The notes: a model not told the origin generated them from the sequence alone. A stretch of DNA of 40,477 nucleotides from Burkholderiales bacterium (GCA_003963005.1 RXJW01000167.1:1-40477); one strand, 5' to 3'. Shown: positions 16,048 through 25,117, numbered from the stretch's first letter. Translations and numbers: made by a program.

Positions 16048-18183
16048 TCAGCCCGTCGCCAGACCCAGCCAACCCGAGGCAGGGGCGTCCACGACATGCC
16101 GCCGCGGCCGCACGCGCTGCTCGAATTCCTCCGGGCGCAGCGGCTTGGCGAACAGGTAGCCCTGGAACTCGTGGCAACCGGCCTGGGCGAGGAAGTCCCG
16201 CTGGGCTTCGGTCTCGACGCCTTCAGCAATGACTTGCAAGCCGAGCGCACGGCCCATTTGCACGATGGCGTTGGCAATGCCGACATCGCTCGGGTCGCCC
16301 GGCAGGCCCTGCACGAAGCTGCGGTCGATCTTGAGGCGCTGGATCGGGAAACTCTTCAAGTAGGCCAGCGACGAGTAGCCGGTGCCAAAGTCGTCGATGG
16401 ACAGGGTCACGCCGAGGGATGCCAATGCCTGCATGCGCTTGAGTGCTTCCGCCACGTCACCCAGCAGCACGCCTTCGGTCAGTTCGAGTTCGAGCATGCT
16501 GGCCGGCAGATTGGCCTCACGCAGCACCTCGGCCACGGTCTCGACGAACTGCGCCTGCTGGAATTGAAGCGCCGACACGTTCACCGCCACGGGCATGCGC
16601 AGGCCGCGGCTCAGCCAATGGGCGGCCTGCGCCACGGCCTCGCGCAGCACCCACTCGCCGATGGCCACGACAAAACCGCTTTCCTCGGCCAGCGGGATGA
16701 ACTCAGCCGGCGAGATGTCGCCGCGCTGCGGGTCACGCCAGCGGATCAGCGCTTCAGCCCCGATGACCCGGTCACTGCCGAGTTCGACCTGCGGCTGGTA
16801 GTGCAGCCGGAAGCGCCCCTCGGCCAGCGCCTGGCGCATGTCGTGGTCGAGCCGCATGCGGTAGAGCAGGTCCACTTCCTTGCGCGGCACGTGGAAGCGA
16901 AACCCCGCTCGCCCGCCTTCCTTCACCCAGTGCATGGCGCGCTCCGCGCTGGCCATGAGTTCGTCCGGCGTGCCGCCGTCGCTCGGGTAGAGCGCGATAC
17001 CACAGCTGGCGGTCACGGTGAAGCTCAGGGTGTCGAAGGTGAACGGCTGGGCCAGCACCTGCTGCACGCGCCGGGCAGCCACCTCGGCCTCGAACATCTG
17101 CGCACCATCGATCAGCAGGGCGAACTCATCGCCGCCGAGCCGCGCCAGGGTGTCGTTCACGCCGACGGCGCTGCGCAGCCGCTCGACCACCTCGCGCAGC
17201 ACGCGGTCCCCGTAGCTGTGACCGAGGGTGTCGTTGATCTGCTTGAAGCGGTCCAGGTCGAGGTGAAGCAGCGCGAACACCGGCGGCGGCTCCCCTGTCT
17301 CGACCGCGGCCATCTGCTGCACGATGCGGTCCGCCAGCGCACGGCGGTTGGGGGCGCCGGTGAGCACGTCGGAACGTCCGAGCTCCTCAATGCGCTGGTG
17401 GGCAGCCAGCTTCTCGCTGAGGTCGCGGAACGAAAAAACGCGGCCGATCGGCTCGCCGCGGCTCATCTGCGGCAGGGACACCTGCTCCAGCACGCGGCCG
17501 TCTGCCAGGCGCAGTACGTCGCTGGAGCGCATCAGCGGCGCATCCAGCAGCGCCTCGATGCGCAGCCGGTATTGCTCGCCATCGCGCATGACGCGCTGCA
17601 GGCTCAGCCACAGGCCGGCGTCGCCCGGCTCGTGCAACAAGCCGCCAGGCAGGCCCCAGAGCTTGGCGAAACGGCGGTTGAAGCTGCGCACGCGGCCACT
17701 GAGATCGACGACGAGGATGCCGTCCGCCGTGGATTCGAGCGTCGCGCGTAGCTCGGCCAGCAGCGTTTCGCGCTCGGCTTCCGCGCGGCGGCGGCGCGTC
17801 TGGTCGTGCAGCAGAACCAGCCAGTAGCGGTCGCCCTCCGGCGTGTGGACGGGGCTGATGCTGCGGCTCACCCAGCGGGGCTGACCGTCGCTGTGGGTGA
17901 GCACGGTGTCGGAGCGAATGCGGGCGAAGGGGTCGCGCGCGGCGGTCTGCCAGAAGGCTTCGTCCTCCAGCGAGCCGCAGAGCTGGGCCGGCGGTTGGCC
18001 AAGGGCACGCTCTGGCTTGAGGCCCAGCAGCCGCAGGGCCGCCCGGTTGATGACGCTGACGGTCAGGCTCGCGCCGTCCACGAGCCACGCGGGCTCGGGC
18101 AGGCCTTCGAGCAGGGCACTGATCAAGCTCGCGCCCTCGAACTTGCGAGGGCGGTCGTGACTTGCCTCGCGCGGGGCGGTCAC
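16048..18183 (-). CDS. PAS-PAS-GGDEF-EAL cyclic-di-GMP protein
   Basis: A 711-residue cytoplasmic protein without membrane segments: PAS-like domains at about 20-130 and 140-260, GGDEF domain with intact G350-G-D-E-F354, and EAL domain with E477-A-L479, NVSALQF, ELTEGVLLG, DDFGTGYSSL, KIDRSFV and EGVET all present. It could therefore both make and break cyclic di-GMP. The position of the product-inhibition RxxD site before GGDEF reads GVND, so allosteric inhibition is probably absent. The GTG start at 18183 overlaps the HD-GYP stop by four bases (GTGA), coupling two cyclic-di-GMP enzymes. Confidence 0.94.
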   Translation of the reverse strand: MTAPREASHDRPRKFEGASLISALLEGLPEPAWLVDGASLTVSVINRAALRLLGLKPERALGQPPAQLCGSLEDEAFWQTAARDPFARIRSDTVLTHSDGQPRWVSRSISPVHTPEGDRYWLVLLHDQTRRRRAEAERETLLAELRATLESTADGILVVDLSGRVRSFNRRFAKLWGLPGGLLHEPGDAGLWLSLQRVMRDGEQYRLRIEALLDAPLMRSSDVLRLADGRVLEQVSLPQMSRGEPIGRVFSFRDLSEKLAAHQRIEELGRSDVLTGAPNRRALADRIVQQMAAVETGEPPPVFALLHLDLDRFKQINDTLGHSYGDRVLREVVERLRSAVGVNDTLARLGGDEFALLIDGAQMFEAEVAARRVQQVLAQPFTFDTLSFTVTASCGIALYPSDGGTPDELMASAERAMHWVKEGGRAGFRFHVPRKEVDLLYRMRLDHDMRQALAEGRFRLHYQPQVELGSDRVIGAEALIRWRDPQRGDISPAEFIPLAEESGFVVAIGEWVLREAVAQAAHWLSRGLRMPVAVNVSALQFQQAQFVETVAEVLREANLPASMLELELTEGVLLGDVAEALKRMQALASLGVTLSIDDFGTGYSSLAYLKSFPIQRLKIDRSFVQGLPGDPSDVGIANAIVQMGRALGLQVIAEGVETEAQRDFLAQAGCHEFQGYLFAKPLRPEEFEQRVRPRRHVVDAPASGWLGLATG

Positions 18184-19481
18184 GTCGTCAGCTCCCCGGG
18201 GCCGGTGTTCACGGCGTCGAAGAAATACGCGATGCGGGCCCGCGGGCTGAGGTAGTCGAGCGAGGCGCGCGGCAGGAACTGGGGCTTGAGGCTGCGGCGG
18301 ATGCCGAGGTCGGGCATTTCCTCGAGGTTCAGGATGAGCGCTTCTTCCTTCGGCACCTTGGGATCGTGGACCATCACCCGTGGCTTGAGCGGCCGGGCGG
18401 AGTTGACGGACACGACCAGCGCGTAGCGATCGTCGGTGAGCTGCACCGTGGAGCCCGGCGGGTAGACGCCCATCATGCGGATGAAGGCATTGAGCATGGT
18501 CGCGTCGAAGCGGTTGCGGCCCTGCGCGAACATCAGCGAGAGCGCCTCGTGCGGCGTCATGGCCTTGGATGTGATCAGGGGGTTGCACAGGCCGTCGAAG
18601 CGGTTGACCAAAGCCACGATGCGGGCGCCGGTGCTCATGCGGTCCATGTTGATGCGCTGCGGGAAGCCGGTGCCGTCGGCGTGCTCGTGGTGCTGAGCGA
18701 CGATGAGCAGCGGCCCGGGCGCAAGGCCCATGGTCTGCGCGATCGCCACGCCCTTCACCACGTGCTGCTGGTAGGCCTGGGTCTCGGCGGCGGTGAAGCT
18801 CTCGTCGCGGTGGCGCAGCCGCGCGGCCACCTCCAGCTTGCCCACGTCGTGCAGCAGCGAGCCGACGCCCAGGTCCATCATCTCGTCGCGCCCCAGGCCG
18901 AAGGCGCGGCCCAGCAGCAGCGCGATGATGCAGACATTGAGCGCATGGGCCGTGCTGCGGTCGCCGGCAGCCTCGTTCAGCAGCCGCATGTTCAGGTCGC
19001 CCTCGACCAGCATCTTGTCCAGCAGGGCGGCCGTCAGGCTTTCGGCCTGGGCACGGGCCCCTTGCGGATCCGGCTGGACCTTCTCCATCACGCCCCGGAA
19101 GGCTTCCGCAGCCTCGCCGTACTGCTGCTCGCACAGGCGCAGCGTCTCACGCTGGGCAGCCAGCGCGCGCCGATGGGCTTCGCGCGCCAGTTCCTCGGGC
19201 GTGGGCTCGGAGGAGGCGGACGCACCCGCCTCGGCCGCATCGGCGGCCGTCGGCGACGTGGCCACGTCAGGCGCAGACTGCAGGTTCAGGTCGCTCTTGG
19301 CAGGGCTCCAGCGAACCTGAGTGAGGCCCAGGCGGCGCAGGATCAACAGCTGATCCGCCGAGGCAATCTTGAAGCTCGACAGCGGAAACGGATGCGACAT
19401 CCAGCCGAGGTCCAGATGAATGAACATCCCGACGGTCAACTGGCTGACATCGATCAGCGGATCGCTTGTTCTATCCTGCAT
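18180..19481 (-). CDS. HD-GYP domain protein with N-terminal DUF3391
   Basis: A 433-residue protein: DUF3391 at about 8-65, a linker rich in Ala/Ser/Glu with a helix (95-160), then an HD-GYP domain at about 170-340 and a C-terminal extension. HD-GYP enzymes hydrolyse cyclic di-GMP. H211-D212 with K215, H240 and H264-H265-E266 are present. However, the GYP loop reads GTGFP (Tyr to Phe at 273) and the aspartate expected in the VAxxDRYD block is Asn293 (ALVNRFDGL). In HD proteins that Asp is a metal ligand, so activity may be altered. It is upstream of and coupled to the GGDEF-EAL gene. Confidence 0.9.
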   Translation of the reverse strand: MQDRTSDPLIDVSQLTVGMFIHLDLGWMSHPFPLSSFKIASADQLLILRRLGLTQVRWSPAKSDLNLQSAPDVATSPTAADAAEAGASASSEPTPEELAREAHRRALAAQRETLRLCEQQYGEAAEAFRGVMEKVQPDPQGARAQAESLTAALLDKMLVEGDLNMRLLNEAAGDRSTAHALNVCIIALLLGRAFGLGRDEMMDLGVGSLLHDVGKLEVAARLRHRDESFTAAETQAYQQHVVKGVAIAQTMGLAPGPLLIVAQHHEHADGTGFPQRINMDRMSTGARIVALVNRFDGLCNPLITSKAMTPHEALSLMFAQGRNRFDATMLNAFIRMMGVYPPGSTVQLTDDRYALVVSVNSARPLKPRVMVHDPKVPKEEALILNLEEMPDLGIRRSLKPQFLPRASLDYLSPRARIAYFFDAVNTGPGELTT

Positions 19482-19767
19482 TCACTCAGAACCCGTGGAT
19501 CGGGCGCTCCTGGAGAAGACCCCGGTCACCGCGCGACGCGCGACAAGTTCCGAGGCCAGCCTCCACCTATACGTCAAATCGACAGACTGCGCCCATCGGC
19601 CACAGGGAAAAATCCCGCGACACCGCGCAGGACGGAGCTTAGCGCCTGATCGTTACCGAAATTCCGAGCCTACCTCGGGGCAAACGCGGAGGAATGCATG
19701 ACCTGTGCCGCCCCCGAGCGCCGAACCGTGCGGATCCGCACGCGCATTCACCCCGCGATCGGCAGCC

Positions 19768-21126
19768 TCAGCGGCGCGCACGATGGCGGGCGACGAAGTC
19801 CCGGTACCAGTGTGCGCTGTCCTTGAGCAGGCGCGCCTGCGTGGCGTAGTCGACGTGCACGAGCCCGAAGCGCTTGTCGTAGCCGGAATTCCACTCGAAG
19901 TTGTCCAGCAGGCTCCAGTAGAAGTAGCCGCGCACGTCCGCCCCCAGGCTCATGGCGGTTGACAGCGCTTGCAGGTGACTGGAGAGGTAGGCGATGCGGG
20001 CCTGGTCGGTCACGCGGCCGTCCACCACGCGGTCGGGATTGGCCATGCCGTTTTCGGTGATGAACATCGGCGGCGGGTTGTACTCGCGCGCCAGGCGCAC
20101 CAGATGCTGGGCGAACACCTCGGGCACGATCTCCCAGCCCATGTCGGTGAAACCGCGCTTGCCCGGGCCGGTCACCGTCTTGCCCTCGGCGTTGAAGAGA
20201 CTGCGGGTGTAGAAGTTGATGCCCAGGAAGTCCAGCGGCTGACGGATCAGGTCCAGGTCCCCGGCGGCGACGAAGGGGGCGTCCGCACCGACGTGGGCCA
20301 GCGCGTCCGCCGGATAGGCGCCGCGGAAGATCGGGTCCATGTACCAGCGCACGTTGAGACCATCGTCGATGCGGGCGGCACGGCGATCCGCCTCGTTCGG
20401 CGTGGCCGGGAAGGACGGCGTGTGGTTGAGCACGATGCCCAGTTTCGTGCGGGTCAGCGCGCGCATCGCCTGGATGGCGGCACCGTGCGACAGCATCAGG
20501 TGGTGCGCCACCTGCAGGCTCTCCGCCCGGCTGGTGTGGCCCGGGGCGAACTGCGCGGTTTCATAACCGAGCGTCGCGGTGCACCACGGTTCGTTGTGGG
20601 TCGCGATGCTGGCCAGGCGGTCGCCGAATCGGCGCGCCACCTCGGCTGCGTAGTCGGCGAAATGGCCGACCACGTCGCGGGACAGCCAGCCGCCGATCGA
20701 CTCGTCCAGCGCCTGCGGGAGGTCCCAGTGATAGAGCGTGGCGTGGGGCTGGAGGCCGGCTTCGAGCAGGCTGTCGATGAGCCGGTCGTAGAACGCGAAG
20801 CCGGCCTCGTTCCAGGCGCCACGCCCCAGGGGCTGGACGCGCGGCCAGGCAAAGCTGAAGCGGTAGCAGTCCAGGCCCAGGCCCTTCATCAGCGCCACGT
20901 CCTCGCGAAAGCGGTGATAGTGGTCGCAGGCGACGTCGATGTCGGAGCCGTCCTTGATGCGACCGGGTTCGCGGCAGAAGGCGTCCCAGATCGACGGCCC
21001 CTTGCCGTCCTCGAAGGCCGCGCCTTCGATCTGGGCGGCACTCGTGGCCACGCCCCAGAGGAAGTCAGGCGGGAAGGCAGCGGCCAGGGCGGCGGGGTCG
21101 ATGTGCGTGGGGTCGGACAGGTTCAT
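19768..21126 (-). CDS. GH1 beta-glucosidase
   Basis: Retaining glycoside hydrolase of family 1, 452 residues, no signal peptide, so probably cytoplasmic. The opening FPPDFLWGVATSAAQIEGA is diagnostic. The acid/base is E179 in THNEPW and the nucleophile E358 in ITENGMA; the C-terminal YFYWSLLDNFEWNSGYDKRFGL block is also complete. It lies downstream of a LacI-type regulator gene and a candidate operator, but no sugar transporter or PTS gene is adjacent, so the substrate is unclear (beta-glucosides or beta-galactosides are typical). Confidence 0.95.
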   Translation of the reverse strand: MNLSDPTHIDPAALAAAFPPDFLWGVATSAAQIEGAAFEDGKGPSIWDAFCREPGRIKDGSDIDVACDHYHRFREDVALMKGLGLDCYRFSFAWPRVQPLGRGAWNEAGFAFYDRLIDSLLEAGLQPHATLYHWDLPQALDESIGGWLSRDVVGHFADYAAEVARRFGDRLASIATHNEPWCTATLGYETAQFAPGHTSRAESLQVAHHLMLSHGAAIQAMRALTRTKLGIVLNHTPSFPATPNEADRRAARIDDGLNVRWYMDPIFRGAYPADALAHVGADAPFVAAGDLDLIRQPLDFLGINFYTRSLFNAEGKTVTGPGKRGFTDMGWEIVPEVFAQHLVRLAREYNPPPMFITENGMANPDRVVDGRVTDQARIAYLSSHLQALSTAMSLGADVRGYFYWSLLDNFEWNSGYDKRFGLVHVDYATQARLLKDSAHWYRDFVARHRARR

Positions 21127-21269
21127 GGCGAAGGCGCGGGCCGCACAGCGGCCGAAAGCAAGGGACGGGAGCGTTGCGGCTGCGACCGCGACGCCGGTAA
21201 CGCGGCAGGCCCCGGCAGCGGCGCCCCACCGTTGGTGCCGGTGCACTGCGGGGCCGACCCAATCCAGGC

Positions 21270-21298
21270 ATCTTGCCGGCGATAGACAACGCTGTCAA
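21270..21298 (-). promoter_or_regulatory. Candidate promoter and LacI-type operator for the beta-glucosidase
   Basis: Near-palindrome GACAACGCTGTC (21285-21296) with the CG centre typical of LacI-family sites. Read leftward a perfect -35 TTGACA (21293-21298) overlaps it, and CAAGAT (21270-21275) stands 17 bases further as a weak -10. A bound repressor would cover the -35. It sits between the glucosidase start (21126) and the LacI gene stop (21374). Confidence 0.5.
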
Positions 21299-21373
21299 TC
21301 AGCGCCGAACCGGGGCCGGCAGGCTGTTGGAGGGCAGAAGCAGCGGCGCGGGGCGCCGGTCAGCGGGCGCCGG

Positions 21374-22411
21374 TCAGCAGGCGCGGGTGGAGTCGCGCAC
21401 GACCAGCTCGTGAGGCAGCACCTTGTGCAGGTCGGCCTCGTCCTCGGGCGCGGTCATGTCCGGGCGCTGCACGGCCACCAGCATCTCGACCGCGGCGCGC
21501 GCCATCTCCGCCACCGGCTGGCGGACGGTCGTGAGGGGCGGCCAGACGAGTGCGGCCGTGGGGGAGTCGTCGAAGCCGGCGACCGAGAGTTCACCCGGCA
21601 CCGACAGCCCCAGGCGCTGCGCCGCGGCGAGCACGCCCAGCGCCATGTCGTCGTTGCTGGCAAACACGGCAGTCGGGCGCTGACGGCGGCTCAGCAGTTG
21701 GTGGGCCGCATCGCGGCCGCTGGCGAACGTGAACTGACCCGGCTGGATCAGTTCGGGGTCCGGCTCCAGGCCGTGCGCACGCAGCGCGTTCACGAAGCCC
21801 TGGTAGCGCAGCCCGCTGGCCGATTGGTCAGGCGGGCCCTTGATGAAGGCGATGCGCTGGTGCCCGAGGCTGAGCAGCAGGTTGGTGATTTCCTCGGCGG
21901 CGTGGACGTCGTCCATGCGCACGGAGGGCACGCCACGCAGGTCGCGCTCGGGCGACATCAACACGCAGGGCGTGCCACTCTCGCGCAGCGCCGCCAGCAC
22001 CTCGGGGTTGTCGCACAACGGCGGCGTCAGGATCATGCCGTCGGGCCGCAGCGCAAGCACCATGCGGTCGATCTGTTGACGCAGGTCGGGCGCATCGTTG
22101 TGCAGCGACTCGACGACGAGGTGATAACCCAGCTCACGGCAGCGCAGCGTGGCACCTTGCTGCACGCTGCCGACGAAGATCGCGCTGGGGTCGTAATAGA
22201 GCAGGCCGATCAGGAAGGACCGACCGCCGGCCAGGCTGCGGGCCGACTGCTTGGGCCGGTAGCGCAAGGCCTCGACGACCTTGAGCACCTGCTCCCGGGT
22301 GCTTTCATGCACACCGGGCTCATGGTTGAGCACGCGCGACACCGTCTTGATCGACACGCCCGCTTCACGGGCCACGTCAACGATCGTGGGGCTGGCGCCG
22401 CGCGAGCTCAT
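21374..22411 (-). CDS. LacI-family transcriptional regulator
   Basis: A 345-residue repressor. The N-terminal helix-turn-helix reads IVDVAREAGVSIKTVSRVLN, with the hinge YRPKQSARSLAGGRS, then a periplasmic-binding-like sugar domain (IGLLYYDPSAIF, GFDDSPTAALVWPPLTTVRQP). It lies upstream of and in the same direction as the GH1 gene, so it probably controls it by substrate induction. The ligand cannot be assigned. Confidence 0.95.
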   Translation of the reverse strand: MSSRGASPTIVDVAREAGVSIKTVSRVLNHEPGVHESTREQVLKVVEALRYRPKQSARSLAGGRSFLIGLLYYDPSAIFVGSVQQGATLRCRELGYHLVVESLHNDAPDLRQQIDRMVLALRPDGMILTPPLCDNPEVLAALRESGTPCVLMSPERDLRGVPSVRMDDVHAAEEITNLLLSLGHQRIAFIKGPPDQSASGLRYQGFVNALRAHGLEPDPELIQPGQFTFASGRDAAHQLLSRRQRPTAVFASNDDMALGVLAAAQRLGLSVPGELSVAGFDDSPTAALVWPPLTTVRQPVAEMARAAVEMLVAVQRPDMTAPEDEADLHKVLPHELVVRDSTRAC

Positions 22412-22641
22412 GGTGTCCCTCGTCCAAGGCGTACCTTGGCCGGTCCCCCGAGGGGACGGCGATGCTTGCCGGATTGACCGTCAAGCAGATCGCCTACGCG
22501 GGCCGGCTCGGCGAGGTGGAGTCGGACGCAAGCAGTCCCTGCGGACTGCTTGTGCCTACGGAACGCCATGGGACTCTGGCCCATGGCGGCCCAGCGATCG
22601 GCCCGAATACGGTGACAGGGTCGCACCATGGGCAGAAGAAC
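22412..22641. repeat. Hairpin-rich intergenic region between lacI-type gene and HU gene
   Basis: Four strong inverted repeats in 230 bases: CCAAGG/CCTTGG (22424-22439), GTCCCC/GGGGAC (about 22443-22457), a perfect 10-bp stem CAAGCAGTCC/GGACTGCTTG (22529-22538 with 22543-22552, CTGC loop) and a perfect 9-bp stem CGCCATGGG/CCCATGGCG (22564-22572 with 22580-22588). None is followed by a T tract on either strand, so they are not standard terminators. They lie after the HU stop in the HU direction. Confidence 0.6.
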
Positions 22642-22983
22642 TTACTTCTTCTTGGCCTTGGCGGCCGGCTTGGCAGCGGGCTTGGCAGCCGCCTTCTTGG
22701 CAGCGGCCTTGGGATCGACGGCAGCCTTGAAGCCGGCACCCGGGGTGAACTTCGGCAGCTTGGCAGCGGCGATCTTGATCTTGGCGCCGGTGCTGGGGTT
22801 CACGCCGTTGCGGGCGGCACGGGCGTGCTGCTTGAAGGAGCCGAAGCCCGGGATCGACACGGCGCCACCCTTTTTGACGGTGGTGACGACGGCGTCCAGC
22901 AGGGTCTCCAGGATGCGGCCGGCTTCGGCCTTGCTCAGTTCGTGCTTGGCGGCCAGGTGTTCGATCAGATCGGTCTTGTTCAT
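22642..22983 (-). CDS. HU-family DNA-binding protein with Lys/Ala-rich C-terminal tail
   Basis: A 113-residue nucleoid protein. Residues 1-88 are a complete HU/IHF fold (MNKTDLIEHLAAKHELSKAEA, GGAVSIPGFGSFKQHARAARNG with the beta-arm and PSTG proline tip). Residues 89-113 form a tail of Ala, Lys and Pro (PKAAAKKAAAKPAAKPAAKAKKK), resembling the histone H1-like tails of actinobacterial HupB and betaproteobacterial KAAK-repeat proteins. The tail probably adds non-specific DNA binding. A true HU is about 90 residues, so the extension is distinctive. It is monocistronic. Confidence 0.93.
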   Translation of the reverse strand: MNKTDLIEHLAAKHELSKAEAGRILETLLDAVVTTVKKGGAVSIPGFGSFKQHARAARNGVNPSTGAKIKIAAAKLPKFTPGAGFKAAVDPKAAAKKAAAKPAAKPAAKAKKK

Positions 22984-23086
22984 GCGGGGGGTCTCGCGAA
23001 ATAACGCGCCCGAACGGCTCGGGCGGCCGCGATTGTGGCCTATTGCGAGAGGCATACAGTCCCGCAAAGTCCCGTAGCCATCGCCC

Positions 23087-25117
23087 ATGCCTTCCAACGT
23101 GCAGTTTTCCACCGTGCTCGACGCCCTGCCCCAGCAGGTGTGGAAGGCCGACGCCCAGGGGCGCCTGCTGTGGATGAACGCGCGGCTGGCCGAAGCGCTG
23201 AACCGCCCCGCCCTGCCCTCGCCCCTGGTGAACTGGCTGCACGCCGACGACCGCGACGTGTTCGCACAGCGCTGGGCCGAGGCCCAGGCCAGCGGCCGCT
23301 TCGAGATGGAGTACCGGCTCGGCCGGCAATGGGTGCTGGCCCAGGCACACCGCCTGCCTGACTCGCCGCTGTGGCTGGGCACGCATGTCGACATCGGCGC
23401 GCGGCGCGCGGCCGACGAGGTCTGGAAGCTGGCGCTGGAGAGCAGCGGCGACGGCGTGTGGGACTGGCATGTGCAGCAGGGCACCGAGTACTTCTCCGAC
23501 CGCTACCTGCGCCTGTACGGCTTCGAGCCTGGCGATGTGGACGCCACCCCGGAAGCCTTCGACAAGCGCACCCACCCCGACGATCTCGCGCAGATGGCAC
23601 GCGACCGCGAAGATCATTTCGCCGGCCGCACGGCGATGTACCGCAACGAGCACCGCGTGCTCGCGAAGGACGGCTCCTGGAAGTGGGTGCTGAGTCGCGG
23701 CATGGTCATCGCGCGGGACGCCGACGGCCGGCCACTGCGCATGGTGGGCACGCACACCGACATCACCGAGCGCAAGCGCCAGGAGGCCGTCGCCTGGCAG
23801 CAGGCCCGCCTGGACACGCTGACCGGCCTGCCCAACCGCCGGGCGCTGCGCGAGCGCATCGACCGCGCGCTGGCTCAGCGGGCGGTGCATGGCGACGAGC
23901 TGGCGGTGATGTTCGTCGACCTCGACCACTTCAAGGAGGTCAACGACTCGCTCGGTCACGATGTCGGCGACGCGCTGCTCGGGCAGGTCGCGCAGCGACT
24001 GCAGGCCTGCATGCCCGCGAGCGGCATCGTCGCGCGGATGGGCGGCGATGAATTCACGGTGTTGCTGGTGGCGCCCGATGCGGCCGCCGCGGCAGAGGAT
24101 GTCGGCCCCCGGTTGCTGGATACGCTCTCCACGGCCTTCGGGGTCGGCGGCGAGCGGGTCTACGTCTCGGCCAGCATCGGGGTGAGCCTGGCACCGCGCG
24201 ATGGCGTGGAGATCGAGGCGCTGTTCAAGCATGCCGACCAGGCCCTGTACGAAGCCAAGGGCGCCGGTCGCAACCGCATGCGGCTGTTCACGCCGGAGTT
24301 GCACGAGGCCGCGCAGCGCCGCGCGCGGCTTGCGGTGGAGCTGCGCGAGGCCCTGCCGCAGCAGCAATTCAGCCTGGTCTACCAGCCGATCCTGTCGCTG
24401 CGGGACCCGAAGGCGCCGCCGCGCAAGGCCGAAGCCCTGCTGCGCTGGACGCATCCGAAGCTGGGCGACGTGAGCCCCGCGCAGTTCATCCCGCTGGCCG
24501 AGACGAGTGGGCTCATCGTGGACATCGGCGACTGGGTGTTCCGCGAAGCCGCTGCGCAGGCCCAGGCGTGGCGGACGGCAGGGCACGCGGGCTTCCAGAT
24601 CGGGATCAACAAGTCCCCCGTGCAGTTCCTCAGCGAGCGCAGCCACCGGCTGCGGCCGGACTGGGTGCAGCACCTGCAGGACATTGGGCTGGCGGGCGAT
24701 GCGCTGGCGGTGGAAATCACCGAAGGCCTGCTGCTGGAGCGGGATGAGGCCGTGGCCGCTCGACTGCGCGCGCTGAGGGCCGCGGGCATGTCGATCTCCC
24801 TCGACGACTTCGGCACGGGCTACTCATCGCTGAGTTATCTGCAGCACCACGAGATCGACACCGTGAAGATCGACCGCAGCTTCGTGGCCGGGCTGGAAGC
24901 CGGCGGCAAGGCGCTGGCGCTGTGCCGGGCGATCGTGACGATGGCGCACGAACTCGGCATGCAGGTCGTGGCTGAGGGCATCGAGACGGAGGCGCAGATG
25001 CTCGCGCTGCAGGCGATGGGCTGCGACTGGGGGCAGGGGTGGTGGTTTGGGAGGGGGGTTTCGGCGGGGGAGTTTGAGCAGGCCTGGCTTTCAGGCAAGG
25101 CTGCGGGCTCAGTTTGA
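23087..25117 (+). CDS. PAS-GGDEF-EAL cyclic-di-GMP protein
   Basis: A 676-residue soluble protein: a short PAS-like region (about 5-105), a PAS/PAC domain (about 112-232, ending GTHTDITERKRQE), GGDEF with intact G319-G-D-E-F323, and EAL with E449-A-L451. The metal Asn is kept in INKSPVQF, and ITEGLLLE, DDFGTGYSSL, KIDRSFV and EGIET are present. Both activities look intact. No RxxD inhibition site precedes GGDEF (MPAS at that position). The last about 60 bases are unusually G-rich (encoding GQGWWFGRGVSAGEFE). It stands alone, facing the tRNA-Leu gene. Confidence 0.94.
   Translation: MPSNVQFSTVLDALPQQVWKADAQGRLLWMNARLAEALNRPALPSPLVNWLHADDRDVFAQRWAEAQASGRFEMEYRLGRQWVLAQAHRLPDSPLWLGTHVDIGARRAADEVWKLALESSGDGVWDWHVQQGTEYFSDRYLRLYGFEPGDVDATPEAFDKRTHPDDLAQMARDREDHFAGRTAMYRNEHRVLAKDGSWKWVLSRGMVIARDADGRPLRMVGTHTDITERKRQEAVAWQQARLDTLTGLPNRRALRERIDRALAQRAVHGDELAVMFVDLDHFKEVNDSLGHDVGDALLGQVAQRLQACMPASGIVARMGGDEFTVLLVAPDAAAAAEDVGPRLLDTLSTAFGVGGERVYVSASIGVSLAPRDGVEIEALFKHADQALYEAKGAGRNRMRLFTPELHEAAQRRARLAVELREALPQQQFSLVYQPILSLRDPKAPPRKAEALLRWTHPKLGDVSPAQFIPLAETSGLIVDIGDWVFREAAAQAQAWRTAGHAGFQIGINKSPVQFLSERSHRLRPDWVQHLQDIGLAGDALAVEITEGLLLERDEAVAARLRALRAAGMSISLDDFGTGYSSLSYLQHHEIDTVKIDRSFVAGLEAGGKALALCRAIVTMAHELGMQVVAEGIETEAQMLALQAMGCDWGQGWWFGRGVSAGEFEQAWLSGKAAGSV

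Noticed and set aside
16048..19134. 1028-residue leftward open frame spanning two genes
   Set aside because: The part beyond 18183 lies out of frame over the HD-GYP gene and has no domain features; the GTG at 18183 with GTGA overlap is the natural start of the GGDEF-EAL gene.
18162..19649. 495-residue rightward open frame
   Set aside because: Antisense of the HD-GYP gene; composition Arg/His/Gly-rich with no domain.
22529..22588. Hairpins after the HU gene as intrinsic terminators
   Set aside because: Strong stems but no T tract on either strand.
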